A DNA stretch of 64,000 nucleotides from Selaginella moellendorffii (Eukaryota > Streptophyta > Lycopodiopsida > Selaginellales > Selaginellaceae): NCBI RefSeq assembly GCF_000143415.4, contig NW_003314316.1, forward strand, positions 1,279,796 to 1,343,795, read 5' to 3'. The position numbers and the translations under genes are program-made. Each line of letters begins with the position of its first letter. Position 1 is the stretch's first letter. Below, piece by piece: positions 12,849-24,215 of this stretch. A model generated the notes under the pieces. The model ran no database searches. It saw nothing but the letters and a program-made list of their open reading frames with translations, and was not told the origin of the DNA.

Positions 12849-14408
12849 AAACCCTAATCTCGCCCAGGTGTAAGAATTATGAACCTAATGTAAAAAGGTA
12901 AAGTAGATTTCGTTTGACCATATATATGGTAGTACTAAATTTGCTGTCACTTATTTTCTAGGATAAGTTTGAAAATTAATTAACTATAAAATGGTGCTAG
13001 ATTATAAATTTAGATGTGATCATATGTTTAAAATAATTTCTATTAACAAATCTAAACACTTTCCTTAAATAGCTAATAAGCCTAAAATTGACCAAATGTA
13101 TCTTGGCAAATATAATAAATTATCACATAATGAATACTGAAAGGCTAAGCTTAATATCAAAGGGGTTCCTAATACTAGTAAATGTAATTTAATTATATAA
13201 ATTTCATATTAAATATGCTTTATTAAATGATAATTTAAGATATCATTCTTTTGTGCCCTTCTAAATTATTGTATACTGACTAGTCTCTTAACTAGTTTGG
13301 GTGGAAACTCTAGCAATATTAACTTCCTACTATCATGGTAATAAAAGAAAAATATCTAGAAAGATTGATAGATAGATTTTGATACCTACAATAACATTTG
13401 CAATAATGATACACCTCAAATAACTTTTTACATAGATTAAGTTCATGTTAATCATGTTAACTCCTTCCACTTTGTGCAAACATTTGTCCTTTAAGAAAAT
13501 CTTTTTATTTCCTAGAATTAATCTCCTCCTCTTACCTTATATGAAAACACATTTTGGGCTTTCACCCAGTCTTAGGAGTTTCTCTCTAGGACAATCACAA
13601 AAATCTATTAAATATAAAATGATGTTAGAATGTGAATTTGGATATGGGAACAACACTATTATGTTTAAGTTAATTTTTAAATCTGTAAATATGCCCACTT
13701 AACAAATCTAATCTCTGTTCATAAATATCCAATAGGACCAAATGAGACCAACACATAAAGAATGATATCAAGAGTATCTTGATAAACACAGTAAACTATC
13801 ACTTAGCAAATATGGAGGGACCAAGCTTGACATTATAAAAGTTCCCAATATTAGCAAGTGTAAGCCATCACACTCTAGGAGGCAACAAAAGCTCACTAAC
13901 AAGACTTAAGTTTGCCTTGGAATTTTTTATACAAAGCCAATAGCAATTTAGCCAACTTACCTCATGTCAAGGAGAACACCATATAAAGTTTGGTATGGCA
14001 TTAAACTGGATGTGAGTCTTTGCAAGTGGTGTTCAGGAACCACAAGGTTCAAAGATGATCATTAGTTGTCATCTTTAATGAGTCTAGGACATATACAACA
14101 CAAGATCTTTAACCATTGAAACAGTTTTCCTTGACTGAAGTCATAAGGGACAATTAGGGCACATATAATAGTGTAGCTGGAGGTGAGGATGGTGACAATG
14201 AAGGGAATTTAGTAGGATAACAAGGATGATGCATCAAGTGGGGATGGTGTTGGAGACAGCAACAATAGTGGATCCAGTTGGAGTGCCAATATGGCAAATC
14301 TATTGGTTGGGACCTTGAGCTACTAACAAGGAGGAAAGTCATAAGAATGAAGTTCCCCTTGGAAAGCATCAAGGATATGATCTAGAGGCAGAAAAGGTAG
14401 TGCTAAAT
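12849..14408. repeat. AT-rich duplicated block, copy 2, left part
   Basis: Parallels 5690-7075. No intact gene. It is split from its continuation at 19211-20095 by Gypsy element 1. Confidence 0.75.
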
Positions 14409-14558
14409 TGTTAGGCGCCAACTTTGACCACGTGGTCAACGTTGGTCAAAGGGAGGCTTAAGGATATATTAAAGCATGTTAGGGTGAGGAACCTCAAGAG
14501 GTGGCGTAACATAGTCTAGGGTGATTAGATTTTTGTCTTTTTGTGCTGGATCATAACA
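14409..14558 (+). repeat. 5' LTR of element 1 (150 bp)
   Basis: Starts TGTTAGGCGCC and ends GGATCATAACA. It contains the perfect 16-bp palindrome TTGACCACGTGGTCAA at 14424-14439. Confidence 0.9.
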
Positions 14559-14583
14559 TTGGTATCAGAGAAGTTGGTTGCAA

Positions 14584-15542
14584 TGGTCGACCAAGCTGAA
14601 TGCTAGAATCCTATTGTCGATGGTGGTGCCGACGAAGCTGCAGAGATTTGGACCATTCAAGATGTGGTTCACGAGCTGTGAGCCCTTAATTGAAATCAGC
14701 AAGAGATGCAAGATGAGATGCATGGCATGATGGATACCATGCGTGGGCGTGTTGAGGCACTCGAGGTTGGACGGGGTAGCACTCCAAGTAAGCCTTCTTT
14801 GGTAGATCGACTCAAGATTCCAACCTTTTCTGGTGATGGTGGTGTGGACGAGTGTCTGGCTTGGCTAGCCAATGTGAATAAGTTCTTGGCTGCTAGGGGA
14901 ACTCCAGATGTAGAGGCTTTAGTGGCTATTCCAATGGTTTTGCGTGATGTGGGTCTTCGATGGTGGAATTGGCTTGAGGAGTCTCGTGTTGCAGATAAGA
15001 AACCACCAGTGTCTACTATGGATGAGTTTGAGGTTGCTTTCCATTTACGTTTTGCCTCTCATTACAACATGGAGAATGCTCGTACAGAACTTTAACATTT
15101 CCAGCAAGGGAAAATGACACTTGGGGACTATATTGAGAAGCTTACTTGCTTGATTAGTCATATTCCAACGAAGGATCCAGATCAAAACAAGTCTTACTTC
15201 ATTGATGGCCTATATAGTGAGAACATGTGGCAACACTTGCATCATTTTCAGCCTACAAAGAGTTTGGAGGAGCTCTTTGATGGGGCTCGTCGACTTGACA
15301 ATTACAAGCACAAGTCTTGCAAGCGTTCGTGGAGTCCTTCTATCGAGAATCATCGTGATGATCGCCATGGACACGAGGATAGGAACAAGTATCACAAGTT
15401 GAAGTCAGTGGTGACTACTTCGGATGCAAAGGGGTCCAAGAAGCAGAAGTTCTTTGTGAAGAATTATAGACAGGGTTGTCATCATTGCGGCGAACTTGGA
15501 CACTACAAGGCTGATTGTCCACAGTTGAAGAACAAGCAATAG
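14584..15542 (+). pseudogene. Gag of element 1
   Basis: The ATG at 14584 is followed by an early TAG. The open parts 14706-15095 and 15114-15542 are in the same frame, separated by a TAA directly after ARTEL. The second part ends with the CCHC knuckle CHHCGELGHYKADCP, which binds RNA in capsid assembly. Elements 2 and 3 carry a TGA at the same point. Confidence 0.85.
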
Positions 15543-15599
15543 GACAAGAAGAATGCCCAATCTTCTTCTCACCATAAGTTAGATACTAAAAAGTTACAA

Positions 15600-18500
15600 A
15601 CTTTGCAGCGTGAGGATGACGAGAATGACCATTCCGGTTAGAGGAAGAGACTTTCGATTGTTGCTCATCAGCTCAACTGTGTGTGGAACAAGATGGAGCT
15701 CGAGGATATGCGTGAATCAGCTTTAATGCTGGAGGGCGTGTTCCATGGCGATCCAGTGTGAATTTTACTGGATAGTGGGAGCGATGACAACTTTGTTTCG
15801 GCAAAGTTTGTTGCGGAGCATGGCCTGGTCACATGTGGAGTTCTTCCATACGCAGTGGAAGGTGCAGCTACCTCTGCTCAACATTTTGATGTTTGTGTCG
15901 AGGGGTTGGAAGTGTTGGTTGGCAAAATCACACTTGTGGAGACTTTTTATTTCGCGGATATCCATCGTGTGGATCTCATTCTTGGGATGCCATGGTTGGT
16001 GAAGGTGGATCCAGAGATAAAGTGGAGCATTAAGTGTATCTTGCTGAAGTATGGTGGCGTTAAAGATGTGTGGTTTGGCGAGGGCGTTCAACCATCAGTT
16101 GTTATACTCTCTACTACATCTTTGAAGCAGGTTTGTCATAATGAAAAGCACTTTCGAGTTACTTATTGTTTGTTCGTGACTTGGGGGCCTAAGGCACATG
16201 TGGGGAAGAAGCAGCAATATGGGACGTACTTGATGAGTTTTTTGATGTTTTTCCATTTGAACTTCCCCATGGGTTGCCTCCGTTACAAGGTGTGGAGCAT
16301 GGGATTACATTGGAGCCGGGGACGTGGCCAATTTACCGGCGTTCATTTCGGTTAAGTTATGCAGAGGAGCAAGAAGTTCAACAACAACTCAAGGAATTAC
16401 TTGGGTTTGGATTTATTCAGCCAAGTAAGTCCCCGTTTGGTGCTCCGGTCTTGTTTGTGAAGAAGAAGGACAATTCAATGCTAATGTGTATTAACTACCA
16501 CGCTTTGAACAAGAAGACAATAAAGGATAAGATGCCAATGCCACGTGTGGATGATATCCTAGACAAGCTTGGTGAAGCACGAGTGTTTACCAAGATTAAT
16601 CTGAGGAGTGGATATTATCAGATTGCAATGGATGATGCATCTATCTCCAAGACGGCATTCAACACAAACTTCGGACATTTTGAGTTTACAGTTATGCTGT
16701 TTGGTTTAATGAATGCACTGGCCACATTTACTCGATTGATGACGGAGGTATTTGGGCGTTATCTTCATGAGTTTGTGGAGATTTTCTTGGACAATACTCT
16801 TGTTTTAGCAAGAATATGGAGGAGCATAAGGTGCATTTGAGCAAGGTTCTTTTGTTACTCCGAGACAGCAAACTTTATACGAAGAAGAGCAAATATGAAT
16901 TTGCAAAGTTGAAGGTGGAATATCTAGGCCATATTGTGACATCTAAGGGTGTCAAGACGGATCCAAGGAAGGTGGCTGTGGTGGAAAACTGGCCTACACC
17001 GACTACAGTGGCCGAGTTATGCAGTTTTCTTGGTATGGCTAGTTACTACCGACGTTTCCAGCATAAGTTTGCCAAGGTGGCTATTCCTTTAACGCGGTTG
17101 TTACGCAAGAATGTGCCATTCGAGTGGAAGCAGCCACAAGACGAGAGTTTTGTGTCGCTGAAACGATTGTTGAGCGAGACTCCAGTGCTTTGGATTGCTG
17201 ATCCATCGAAACCTTACGAGGTGACATGCGATGTGAGTGGTTATGCACTGGGAGGAGTTCTCATGCAAGAAGGACAGCCTATTGCATATGAGAGTCGAAC
17301 TTTGAATTTCGCGGAGCAATGTTATTCCACATATAAGCAAGAGTTACTCTCTATTGTTCATGCTTTGCGGACGTGGCGGCACTATCTTTATGGTGCAGTG
17401 TTCGTGGTATTGACAAATCACAAACCAGTTGTGTATCTTTTCACACAGAAGGAGTTGAACACTAGGCAAGCTCGTTGGATGGTCAAACTCATAGAGTTTG
17501 GGAAGTTTCCTATTGAGCATCGTCCGGGAAAATCAAATGTGGTGGCTGATGCTTTATCTCTTGTTCGTCATGTGACAACGTTACAAACATGATTTTGTCA
17601 TCATTTGAGTAAAGTGGTCAGCGAGTTTGGGCAGTTGGTTGAGCATGCTCAGGCTCAGGATGCTAAGATGGCCTCTTTGTGAGACCAGATGGAAGCCCTT
17701 TTCTCCTTGGTGGATGGGATTCTCTACTACAATAGCTGTGTATATTTGCCACGGGTGGATGCATTACTTACTCAAGTTTTATTTCACTATCATGATCGTC
17801 TAGAGGCCGGTCATTTTGGGGGGAAGAAGACATATGAGTTGATTAAGCGCAACTTTTATTGGAGGAATATGAAGGCTGATATCCTCAAGTATTGTAAATC
17901 ATGCGAGCTTTGTCAGCGGGTTAAGGTGCCATAGGAGAAGCCAGGGGACTTTTGCAACTTTTACCTATTCCTCAGAGCCATTGGTGTAGTTATCTCTATG
18001 GGTTGTTTGCCACGAACACAAAGGCAAAAGGAGCAAGTATGGGTCATAGTGGATCGGTTGACGAAGTATGTGTAGTTGTTGGCTCTTAGGAAGACTCACT
18101 GGCTCAAACTTGGCTGCGGTTTACTTGGAGAAGGTTTTTCTTGATTTTGGTTTGCCAGAGGACATCATTAGTGATTGAGATTCAAAGTTCACTAGTGGAT
18201 TTTGGAAAAGCTTTGCAAAGGCTATGCGAGTGACTTTGAAACTCTCGAGTGGAGATCATCCTCAGACGGATGGGCAAACCAAGTGTATGAATCAGGTGGT
18301 GGATATGCTACGTTGTAGCATTGGTCAAAGGCAAGGACAGTGGGATCCATATCTTCCGTTGGTGCAATTTGCTTACAACAATAGCCAACACAATGGAACC
18401 AAGCTAAATCCTTACTTTGCCATGTTTGGAAGGCATCCTTGAACAACAGTGGAGTTGGGATTGCATTTGAGTAAGGACGTTCAACTTAAGCTTGATTCCG

Positions 18501-18907
18501 AAGCGATTGATTTGGCCACAGAACTTGATGAGATTCTGGTGGTGTGCAAACAGAATTTGCAAGCAGCTCAGGATAGAGTAGAGAAGTTTGCCAATAAGCA
18601 TCGCCAATTCTGGGAATATAAGGTCGATGATCTCGTCTTTGTGCGAGTGATCTTTCCGTCAAGTGAGCGGCAGAACACCTTGGTGCCTTTACGGACAGGG
18701 AAGAGTGATAAACTTTCTTATTGATATGCTGGTCCATATAAAGTGTTGGAGCACATTGGTAAAGCGGCTTATCGGGTGTGGCTGCTAGCTAGGGTGAAAA
18801 TTCATCTGGTATTTTATGTCAGCCAGTTGAAAGGTGTACTATCTCGGAGTGACAGGCCTAATGCCTCCTTGATGTATACGGCTGTGGAAGATGGCCCAAG
18901 AGCTTGA
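15600..18907 (+). pseudogene. Pol of element 1 (protease, RT, RNase H, integrase)
   Basis: Recognisable pieces are: a protease DSGSDDNFVS near 15773; RT with VLFVKKKDNSM and DKMPMPRVDDILDKLGEA (from 16447); the catalytic box altered from FLDD to FLDN near 16785; RNase H with CDVSGYALGGVLMQ (from 17229); integrase zinc finger with CKSCELCQRVK (near 17905); and the C-terminal IHLVFYVSQLKGVL region. Stops and frame breaks occur throughout, so it is dead. Confidence 0.88.
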
Positions 18908-18969
18908 GTAGGGTTCCCTAGAAAGGGTGATCACCAGTCCTTGGGACAAGGACTTTGTTGGGGGGGAAT

Positions 18970-19210
18970 TGTTAGGTGCCAACTTTGACCACATGGTCAA
19001 CGTCGGTCAAAAGGAGGCTCAAGGATAAATTAAGGCATGTTAGGGTGAAGAACCTCAAGAGGTGGCATGCCAACTTTGACCACGTGGTCAACACCGGTTA
19101 AAGGGAGGCTCAAGGATATATTAAGGCATGTTAGGGTGAGGAACCTCAAGAGGTGGCATAGCATAGTCTAGGGTGACATGATCTCTGTCTTTTTGTACCG
19201 GATCATAACA
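18970..19210 (+). repeat. 3' LTR of element 1 (241 bp, internal duplication)
   Basis: About 90 bp (GCCAACTTTGACCAC... to ...AAGAGGTGGCAT) occur twice in tandem, which explains why this LTR is longer than the 150-bp 5' LTR. Confidence 0.85.
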
Positions 19211-19215
19211 TAAAT

Positions 19216-20096
19216 AGGATTCCATACAGGTAGATGGTGGGTGGCCTATTTTATTTCATAGGGAGTATTCCTAGCAAATCTTGACTTTCCATATCAAGGT
19301 GCTTGAAGGGAATAACAAATTATGTTTTGTGTTACACAAGATAAAAGCAATTTCAACTCAAGCTACTAGGATAACTCAAATGTGGATTGAGTAGGAGAAA
19401 TTGATAAGCAACTTCTAGATATGTCTTCAGTTTGGGCAATGCAATAGTCATATGGGGTAGCCTAGGGATGACACAAGTAACCAACGAGATCCTTTGACTC
19501 AAAACTTTGCTCCACTACTTGAACTGCAAGCAGGGAGAGGCAAATATTCTTAATTGTGACAATCAAGGAACCATTGTGTTGCCTACAAGTTCATGGGTTC
19601 ATAGCAAGACAAAGTATATCTAGCAAAAATGGTGGACATATTCATGAAGCAATGTTTGCACAACACACACAAGCTCTTGGGGTGCAGACAGCTTAGCTTA
19701 AGTGGGAATATTAAGGGATTGTTCCAACTTCCCTCAAGACAAGTTGACTCTAGCACTATCTCAAGAGCTCTGTGTGGGAGGGATCTTGGAGATAAGCTGC
19801 TCATCCATGGCTTTGAAAGATGCCCTATTGAGCTTGGGGAAAGTATAACAATGAGATAATTGTTGCAATCTTTGTAATGGCTTGTGAATCAAAAGATGCT
19901 AGATTTTTTATGATCTTGCATGACAGATTAGTGTCCGAGACCTTAGAGAAGTCGAAACCTCTTGCAATTTGGGCAAACACTCCAGATTTCCTAAGACCCA
20001 TTTTGTATATCCAAGGTGAGCACTATGTAGACCAGCAACAAAAGAAGCAGTGAACATCTTCTTGAGATATTGTACTTACTATATTTAAGTATTAAT
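19216..20096. repeat. AT-rich duplicated block, copy 2, right part
   Basis: Continues the match to 7080-7960, including the decayed Copia-like motif VDIFMKQ at about 19630-19650. No intact gene. Confidence 0.75.
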
Positions 20097-20454
20097 GTAG
20101 CGCATGTGATCATGGGATGAGATTTGGATATACTGTCACCGTGAATCCTTGGAACCTTAGGGGATAAATAGGGATAAAATAGCCACTAAGGGCTCTCTTA
20201 TCAAGCAATTGCCCCTTTTTCAGTTGGCTTAAGGGGAGAGAGATAAAGTGCACTATAGTTGGTATCGGAGCAAATGGCATGGGTTTGATTCCCATTGATT
20301 AGTGGCTACTTAAAAATATAATATACCCTTAAGTAAGGTATATTCCTACCCGTAAATTTGAAATCGTACGTATTAGGCATCCATGCGTACATCCTTCCTT
20401 TTGTGTGGAGTATCTACGGACGAAAGTATCCACTATGGGACTGCGGTACGGGTG
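20097..20454 (+). repeat. Left arm of large inverted repeat (TRIM-like), part 1
   Basis: Matches, in reverse complement, the 24640-25017 region. Near 20260 it contains TTGGTATCGGAGCAAATG, a tRNA-Met-type primer-binding site following an LTR-like stretch that begins TGTAGCGC. No coding capacity was seen. It is interrupted at 20454/20455 by element 2 and continues at 24216-24340. Confidence 0.6.
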
Positions 20455-20686
20455 TGTTAGGCGCCACCTTTGACTACGTGGTCAACGTCGGTCAAAGGGA
20501 GGCTCAAGGGTATATTAAGGCATGTTAGGGTAAGGGACTTAACCTACCCTAGGGCTCACAGTGGAGTGGCGGCGTAGTGGAGCTTTTGAGGTAGCTCGGG
20601 GGTGGTTGGTGGTGAGGAACCTCAAGAGGTGGCGTAGCATAGTCTAGGGCAACTAGATCTTTGTCTTTTTGCGCCGGATCATAACA
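20455..20686 (+). repeat. 5' LTR of element 2 (232 bp)
   Basis: TGTTAGGCGCC to GGATCATAACA. It has about 80 bp (GGGCTCACAGTGGAGTGGCG and following) that are absent from the element 1 LTR. Confidence 0.92.
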
Positions 20687-20709
20687 TTGGTATCAGAGGA
20701 TTGGTTGTG

Positions 20710-21234
20710 ATGGCCGACCAAGCTGAACGCTGGAATCCTATTGTCGATGGTGGTGCCGACGATGGTGCCGACGAAACTGCAGAGATTTGGAGCATTCAAG
20801 ATGTGGTTCATGAGCTGCGAGCCCTTAATCGAAATCAGCAAGAGATGCAAGACGAGATGCATGGCATGATGGATACCATGCGTGGGCGTGTTGAGGCACT
20901 CGAGGCTGGACGGGGTAGCACTCCAAGTAAGCCTTCTTTGGTAGATCGACTCAAGATTCCAACCTTTTTCGGTGATGGTGGTGTGGACAAGTGTTTCGCT
21001 TGGCTAGCCAATGTGAAGAAGTTCTTGGCTGCTAGAGGAACTCTAAATGCAAAGGCTTTAGTGGCTATTCCAATGGTTTTGCGTGATGCGGGTCTTCGAT
21101 GGTGGAATTGGCTTGAGGAGTCCCGTGTTGCAAATAAGAAACCACCAGTGTCTACCATGGATGAGTTTGAGGTTGCTTTTCATTTACGTTTTCCCCCTCA
21201 TTACAACATGGAGAATGCTCGTATAGAACTTTGA
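20710..21234 (+). CDS. Gag (N-terminal part) of element 2
   Basis: Opens at ATG 20710 (MADQAERWNPIVDGG), the best preserved gag start of the three elements. It contains a coiled-coil-like NRNQQEMQDEMHGMMDTMRG and the gag core with WLANVKKFLAARG and RWWNWLEESRV. It ends at the TGA shared with element 3 after ARIEL. The same frame continues after the stop. Confidence 0.8.
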   Translation: MADQAERWNPIVDGGADDGADETAEIWSIQDVVHELRALNRNQQEMQDEMHGMMDTMRGRVEALEAGRGSTPSKPSLVDRLKIPTFFGDGGVDKCFAWLANVKKFLAARGTLNAKALVAIPMVLRDAGLRWWNWLEESRVANKKPPVSTMDEFEVAFHLRFPPHYNMENARIEL

Positions 21235-21375
21235 CATTTCCAGCAAGGGAAAATGACACTCGGGGACTATATTGAGAAGCTTACTTGCTTGATTAATTGT
21301 GTTCCAACGAAGGATCCAGATCAGAAAAAGTCCTACTTCATTGATGGCCTATATAGTGAGAACATGCGGTAACAC

Positions 21376-22578
21376 TTGCATCATTTTCAGCCTACAAAGA
21401 GTTTGGAGGAGCTCTTTGATGCGGCTCGTCGACTTGACAATGACAAGCACAAGTCTCACAAGCGTTCGCGGAGTCCTTCTGTCGAGAATCATCGTAATGA
21501 TCGCCGTGGACACAAGGATAAAATGCCGATGCCACGTGTGGATGATATCCTGGACAAGCTTGGTGAAGCACAAGTGTTTACCAAGATTGATCTGAGGAGT
21601 GGATATCATCAGATTGCAATGGATGATGCATCTATCTCCAAGACAGCATTCAACACAAGTTTCGGACATTTTGAGTTTACAGTTATGCCGTTTGGCTTGA
21701 CGAATGCACCAGCCACATTTACTCTGTTGATGACGGAGGTATTTGGGTGTTATCTTCATGAGTTTGTGGAGATTTTCTTGGACAATATTCTTGTTTTTAG
21801 CAAAAATATGGAGGAGCATAGGGTGCATTTGCGCAAGGTTCTTTTGTTACTTCGCGACAGCAAACTTTATGCGAAGAAGAGCAAATGTGAATTTGCAAAG
21901 TCGAAGGTGGAATATCTAGGCCATATTGTGACATCTAAGAGTGTCAAGACGGATCCAAGGAAGATGGCTGTGGTGGAAAACTGGCCTACACTGACTACAG
22001 TGGCTGAGTTGCGCAGTTTTCTTGGTATGGCTAGTTACTACCGACGTTTCCAGCATAAGTTTGCAGAGGTGGCTATTCCTTTGACGCGGTTGTTACGCAA
22101 GAATGTGCCATTCGAGTGGAAGAAGCCACAAGACGAGAGTTTTGTGGCGCTGAAACGATTGTTGAGCGAGACTCCAGTGCTTCGCATTGCTGATCCATCG
22201 AAACCTTACGAGGTGACATGCGATGCGAGTGGTTATGCACTGGGAGGAGTTCTCATGCAAGAGGGACAGCCTATTGCATATGAGAGTCGAACTTTGAATT
22301 TCGCGGAGCAACGCTATTCCACATATGAGCAAGAGTTACTCTCTATTGTTCATGTTTTGCGGACGTGGCTGCACTATCTTTATGGGGCAGTGTTCGTGGT
22401 GTTGACAGATCACAAACCAGTTGTGTATCTTTTCACACAGAAGGAGTTGAACACTAGGCAAGCTCGTTGGATGGTCAAACTCATGGAGTTTGGGGAGTTT
22501 CCTATTGAGCATCGTCCGGGAAAATCAAATGTGGTGGCGGATGCTTTATCTCGTGTTCGTCATGTGACAACATTATGA
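21376..22578 (+). CDS. In-frame gag-RT-RNase H fusion ORF of element 2
   Basis: One open frame of 400 codons runs from gag (FQPTKSLEELFDAARRLDND) straight into RT at DKMPMPRVDDILDKLGEA, through YHQIAMDD, TVMPFGLTNAPATF and the YLGHIVTS region into RNase H (CDASGYALGGVLMQEG) and GKSNVVADALSRV. The catalytic box reads FLDNILV instead of FLDDILV, so the RT should be inactive. The deletion junction lies near 21520 at short AAGGA homology. Confidence 0.85.
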   Translation: MHHFQPTKSLEELFDAARRLDNDKHKSHKRSRSPSVENHRNDRRGHKDKMPMPRVDDILDKLGEAQVFTKIDLRSGYHQIAMDDASISKTAFNTSFGHFEFTVMPFGLTNAPATFTLLMTEVFGCYLHEFVEIFLDNILVFSKNMEEHRVHLRKVLLLLRDSKLYAKKSKCEFAKSKVEYLGHIVTSKSVKTDPRKMAVVENWPTLTTVAELRSFLGMASYYRRFQHKFAEVAIPLTRLLRKNVPFEWKKPQDESFVALKRLLSETPVLRIADPSKPYEVTCDASGYALGGVLMQEGQPIAYESRTLNFAEQRYSTYEQELLSIVHVLRTWLHYLYGAVFVVLTDHKPVVYLFTQKELNTRQARWMVKLMEFGEFPIEHRPGKSNVVADALSRVRHVTTL

Positions 22579-22680
22579 ACACGATTTTATCATCATTTGA
22601 GTAAGGTGGTCAGCGAGTTTGGGCAATTGGTTGAGCATGCTCAGGCTCAGGATGCTGCGGTGGCCTCTTTGCGAGCCTAG

Positions 22681-23913
22681 ATGGAAGCCCCTTTCTCATT
22701 GGTGGATGGGATTCTCTACTACAATGGCCGTGCATATTTGCCACAGGTGGATGCATTAATTACTCAAGTTTTATTCCACTATCATGATCGTCCAGAGGCC
22801 GGTCATTTTGGGGGGAAGAAGACGTATGAGTTGATTAAACGCAACTTTTATTGGAGGAATATAAAGGCTAATATCCTCAAGTATTGTAAATCATGCGAGC
22901 TTTGTCAGTGGGTTAAGGTGCCACAGGAGAAGCCGGGGGGACTTTTGCAACCTTTACCTATTCCTCAGAGCCATTGGTGTAGTATCTCTATGGACTTCAT
23001 CACTTGTTTGCCACGAACACAGAGGCAAAAGGAGCAAGTATGGGTAATAGTGGATCGGTTGACGAAGTATGTGCGGTTGTTGGCTCTTCAGAAGACTGTC
23101 ACTGCCTCAGACTTGGCTGCGGTTTACTTGGAGAAGGTTTTTCCTGATTTTGGTTTGCCGGAAGACATCATTAGTGATCGAGATTCAAAGTTCACCAGTG
23201 AATTTTGGAAAAGCTTTGCAAAGGCTATGCAAGTGACTTTGAAACTCTCGAGTGGAGATCATCCTCAGACGGATGGGCAAACTGAGCGTGTGAATCAGGT
23301 GGTGGAGGATATGCTACATTGTAGCATTGGTCAAAGGCAAGGACAGTGGGATCTATATCTTCCATTAGTGCAATTTTCTTACAACAATAGCCAACACAGT
23401 GGAACCAAGCTAAATCCTTACTTTGCCATGTTTGGAAGGCATCTTCGAACAACGGTGGAGTTGGGATTGCATTTGAGTAAGGACGTTCAACTTAAGCTTG
23501 ATTCCGAGGCAACTGATCTGGCCACAGAACTTGATGAGATTCTGGTGGTGTGCAAACGGAATTTACAAGTAGCTCAGGACAGAGCGGAGAAGTTTGCCAA
23601 TGAGCATTGCCAATTCCAGGAATATAAGGTGGGTGATCTCGTTTTTGTGCGAGTGATCTTTTCGTCAAGTGAGCGACAGAACACCTTGGTGCCTTTACGG
23701 ACAGGGAAAAGTGATAAACTCTCCCATCGATATGCTGGTCCATATGAAGTGCTGGAGCGCATTGGTAAAGCGGCTTATCAGGTGTGGCTGCCAACTAGGG
23801 TGAAAATTCATCCGGTATTTTATGTCAGCCAGTTGAAAAGTGTACTATCTCATAGTGACGGGCATAATGCCTCCTTGATGTATACAGCTGTGGAAGATGG
23901 ACCAGGAGCTTGA
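22681..23913 (+). CDS. Integrase of element 2
   Basis: An open frame of 410 codons with the zinc-binding HH-CC region (HYHDRPEAGHFGG, CKSCELCQ), the catalytic core (SISMDFITCLPRT, ISDRDSKFTSEFW, and GDHPQTDGQTERVNQ with the catalytic Glu) and a C-terminal domain ending with IHPVFYVSQLKSVL. A stop separates it from the preceding frame. This is the best preserved integrase of the three copies. No chromodomain follows. Confidence 0.88.
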   Translation: MEAPFSLVDGILYYNGRAYLPQVDALITQVLFHYHDRPEAGHFGGKKTYELIKRNFYWRNIKANILKYCKSCELCQWVKVPQEKPGGLLQPLPIPQSHWCSISMDFITCLPRTQRQKEQVWVIVDRLTKYVRLLALQKTVTASDLAAVYLEKVFPDFGLPEDIISDRDSKFTSEFWKSFAKAMQVTLKLSSGDHPQTDGQTERVNQVVEDMLHCSIGQRQGQWDLYLPLVQFSYNNSQHSGTKLNPYFAMFGRHLRTTVELGLHLSKDVQLKLDSEATDLATELDEILVVCKRNLQVAQDRAEKFANEHCQFQEYKVGDLVFVRVIFSSSERQNTLVPLRTGKSDKLSHRYAGPYEVLERIGKAAYQVWLPTRVKIHPVFYVSQLKSVLSHSDGHNASLMYTAVEDGPGA

Positions 23914-23987
23914 GCAGGATTCCCCAGAAAGGGTGATCAGCGGTACAACTTGTCCTTGGGACAAGGACGTTGTTGGGGGGGAAGAAT

Positions 23988-24210
23988 TGTTAGGCGCCAG
24001 CTTTGACTACGTGGTCAACTTCGGTCAAAAGGAGGCTCAAGGGTATATTAAGGCATGTTAGGGTAAGGGATTTAACCTACCCTAGGGCTCACAGTGGAGC
24101 GGCGGTGCAGTGGAGCTTTTGAGGTAGCTCGGGGGTGGTTGGGTAGTGAGGAATCTCAAGAGGTGGCATAGGGCAACTAGATCTTTGTCTTTTTGCGCCG
24201 GATCATAACA
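23988..24210 (+). repeat. 3' LTR of element 2 (223 bp)
   Basis: TGTTAGGCGCC to GGATCATAACA, preceded by the purine tract GGGGGGGAAGAA. Confidence 0.92.
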
Positions 24211-24215
24211 GGGTG

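Larger units (their letters stand above)
14404..19215 (+). mobile_element. Short-LTR Ty3/Gypsy retrotransposon, element 1, with 5-bp TSD
   Basis: The element proper is 14409-19210, flanked by TAAAT at 14404-14408 and 19211-19215. LTRs begin TGTTAGG and end ATAACA. The primer-binding site TGGTATCAGA (14560-14569) matches the 3' end of initiator tRNA-Met, and a G-rich polypurine tract precedes the 3' LTR. Internal order is gag with a CCHC knuckle, protease, RT, RNase H and integrase, i.e. Ty3/Gypsy order, with no chromodomain seen. Many stops make it defective. The empty site survives in the paralogous block near 7066-7085. Confidence 0.92.
20450..24215 (+). mobile_element. Short-LTR Ty3/Gypsy retrotransposon, element 2, perfect TSD
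   Basis: The element is 20455-24210 with GGGTG duplicated at 20450-20454 and 24211-24215. Its primer-binding site TGGTATCAGA is at 20688-20697. It is about 1 kb shorter than elements 1 and 3 because the CCHC knuckle, protease and first part of RT are deleted. The two LTRs differ at only a few positions, suggesting it is relatively young. It sits inside one arm of the 20097-25017 inverted repeat. Confidence 0.93.
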
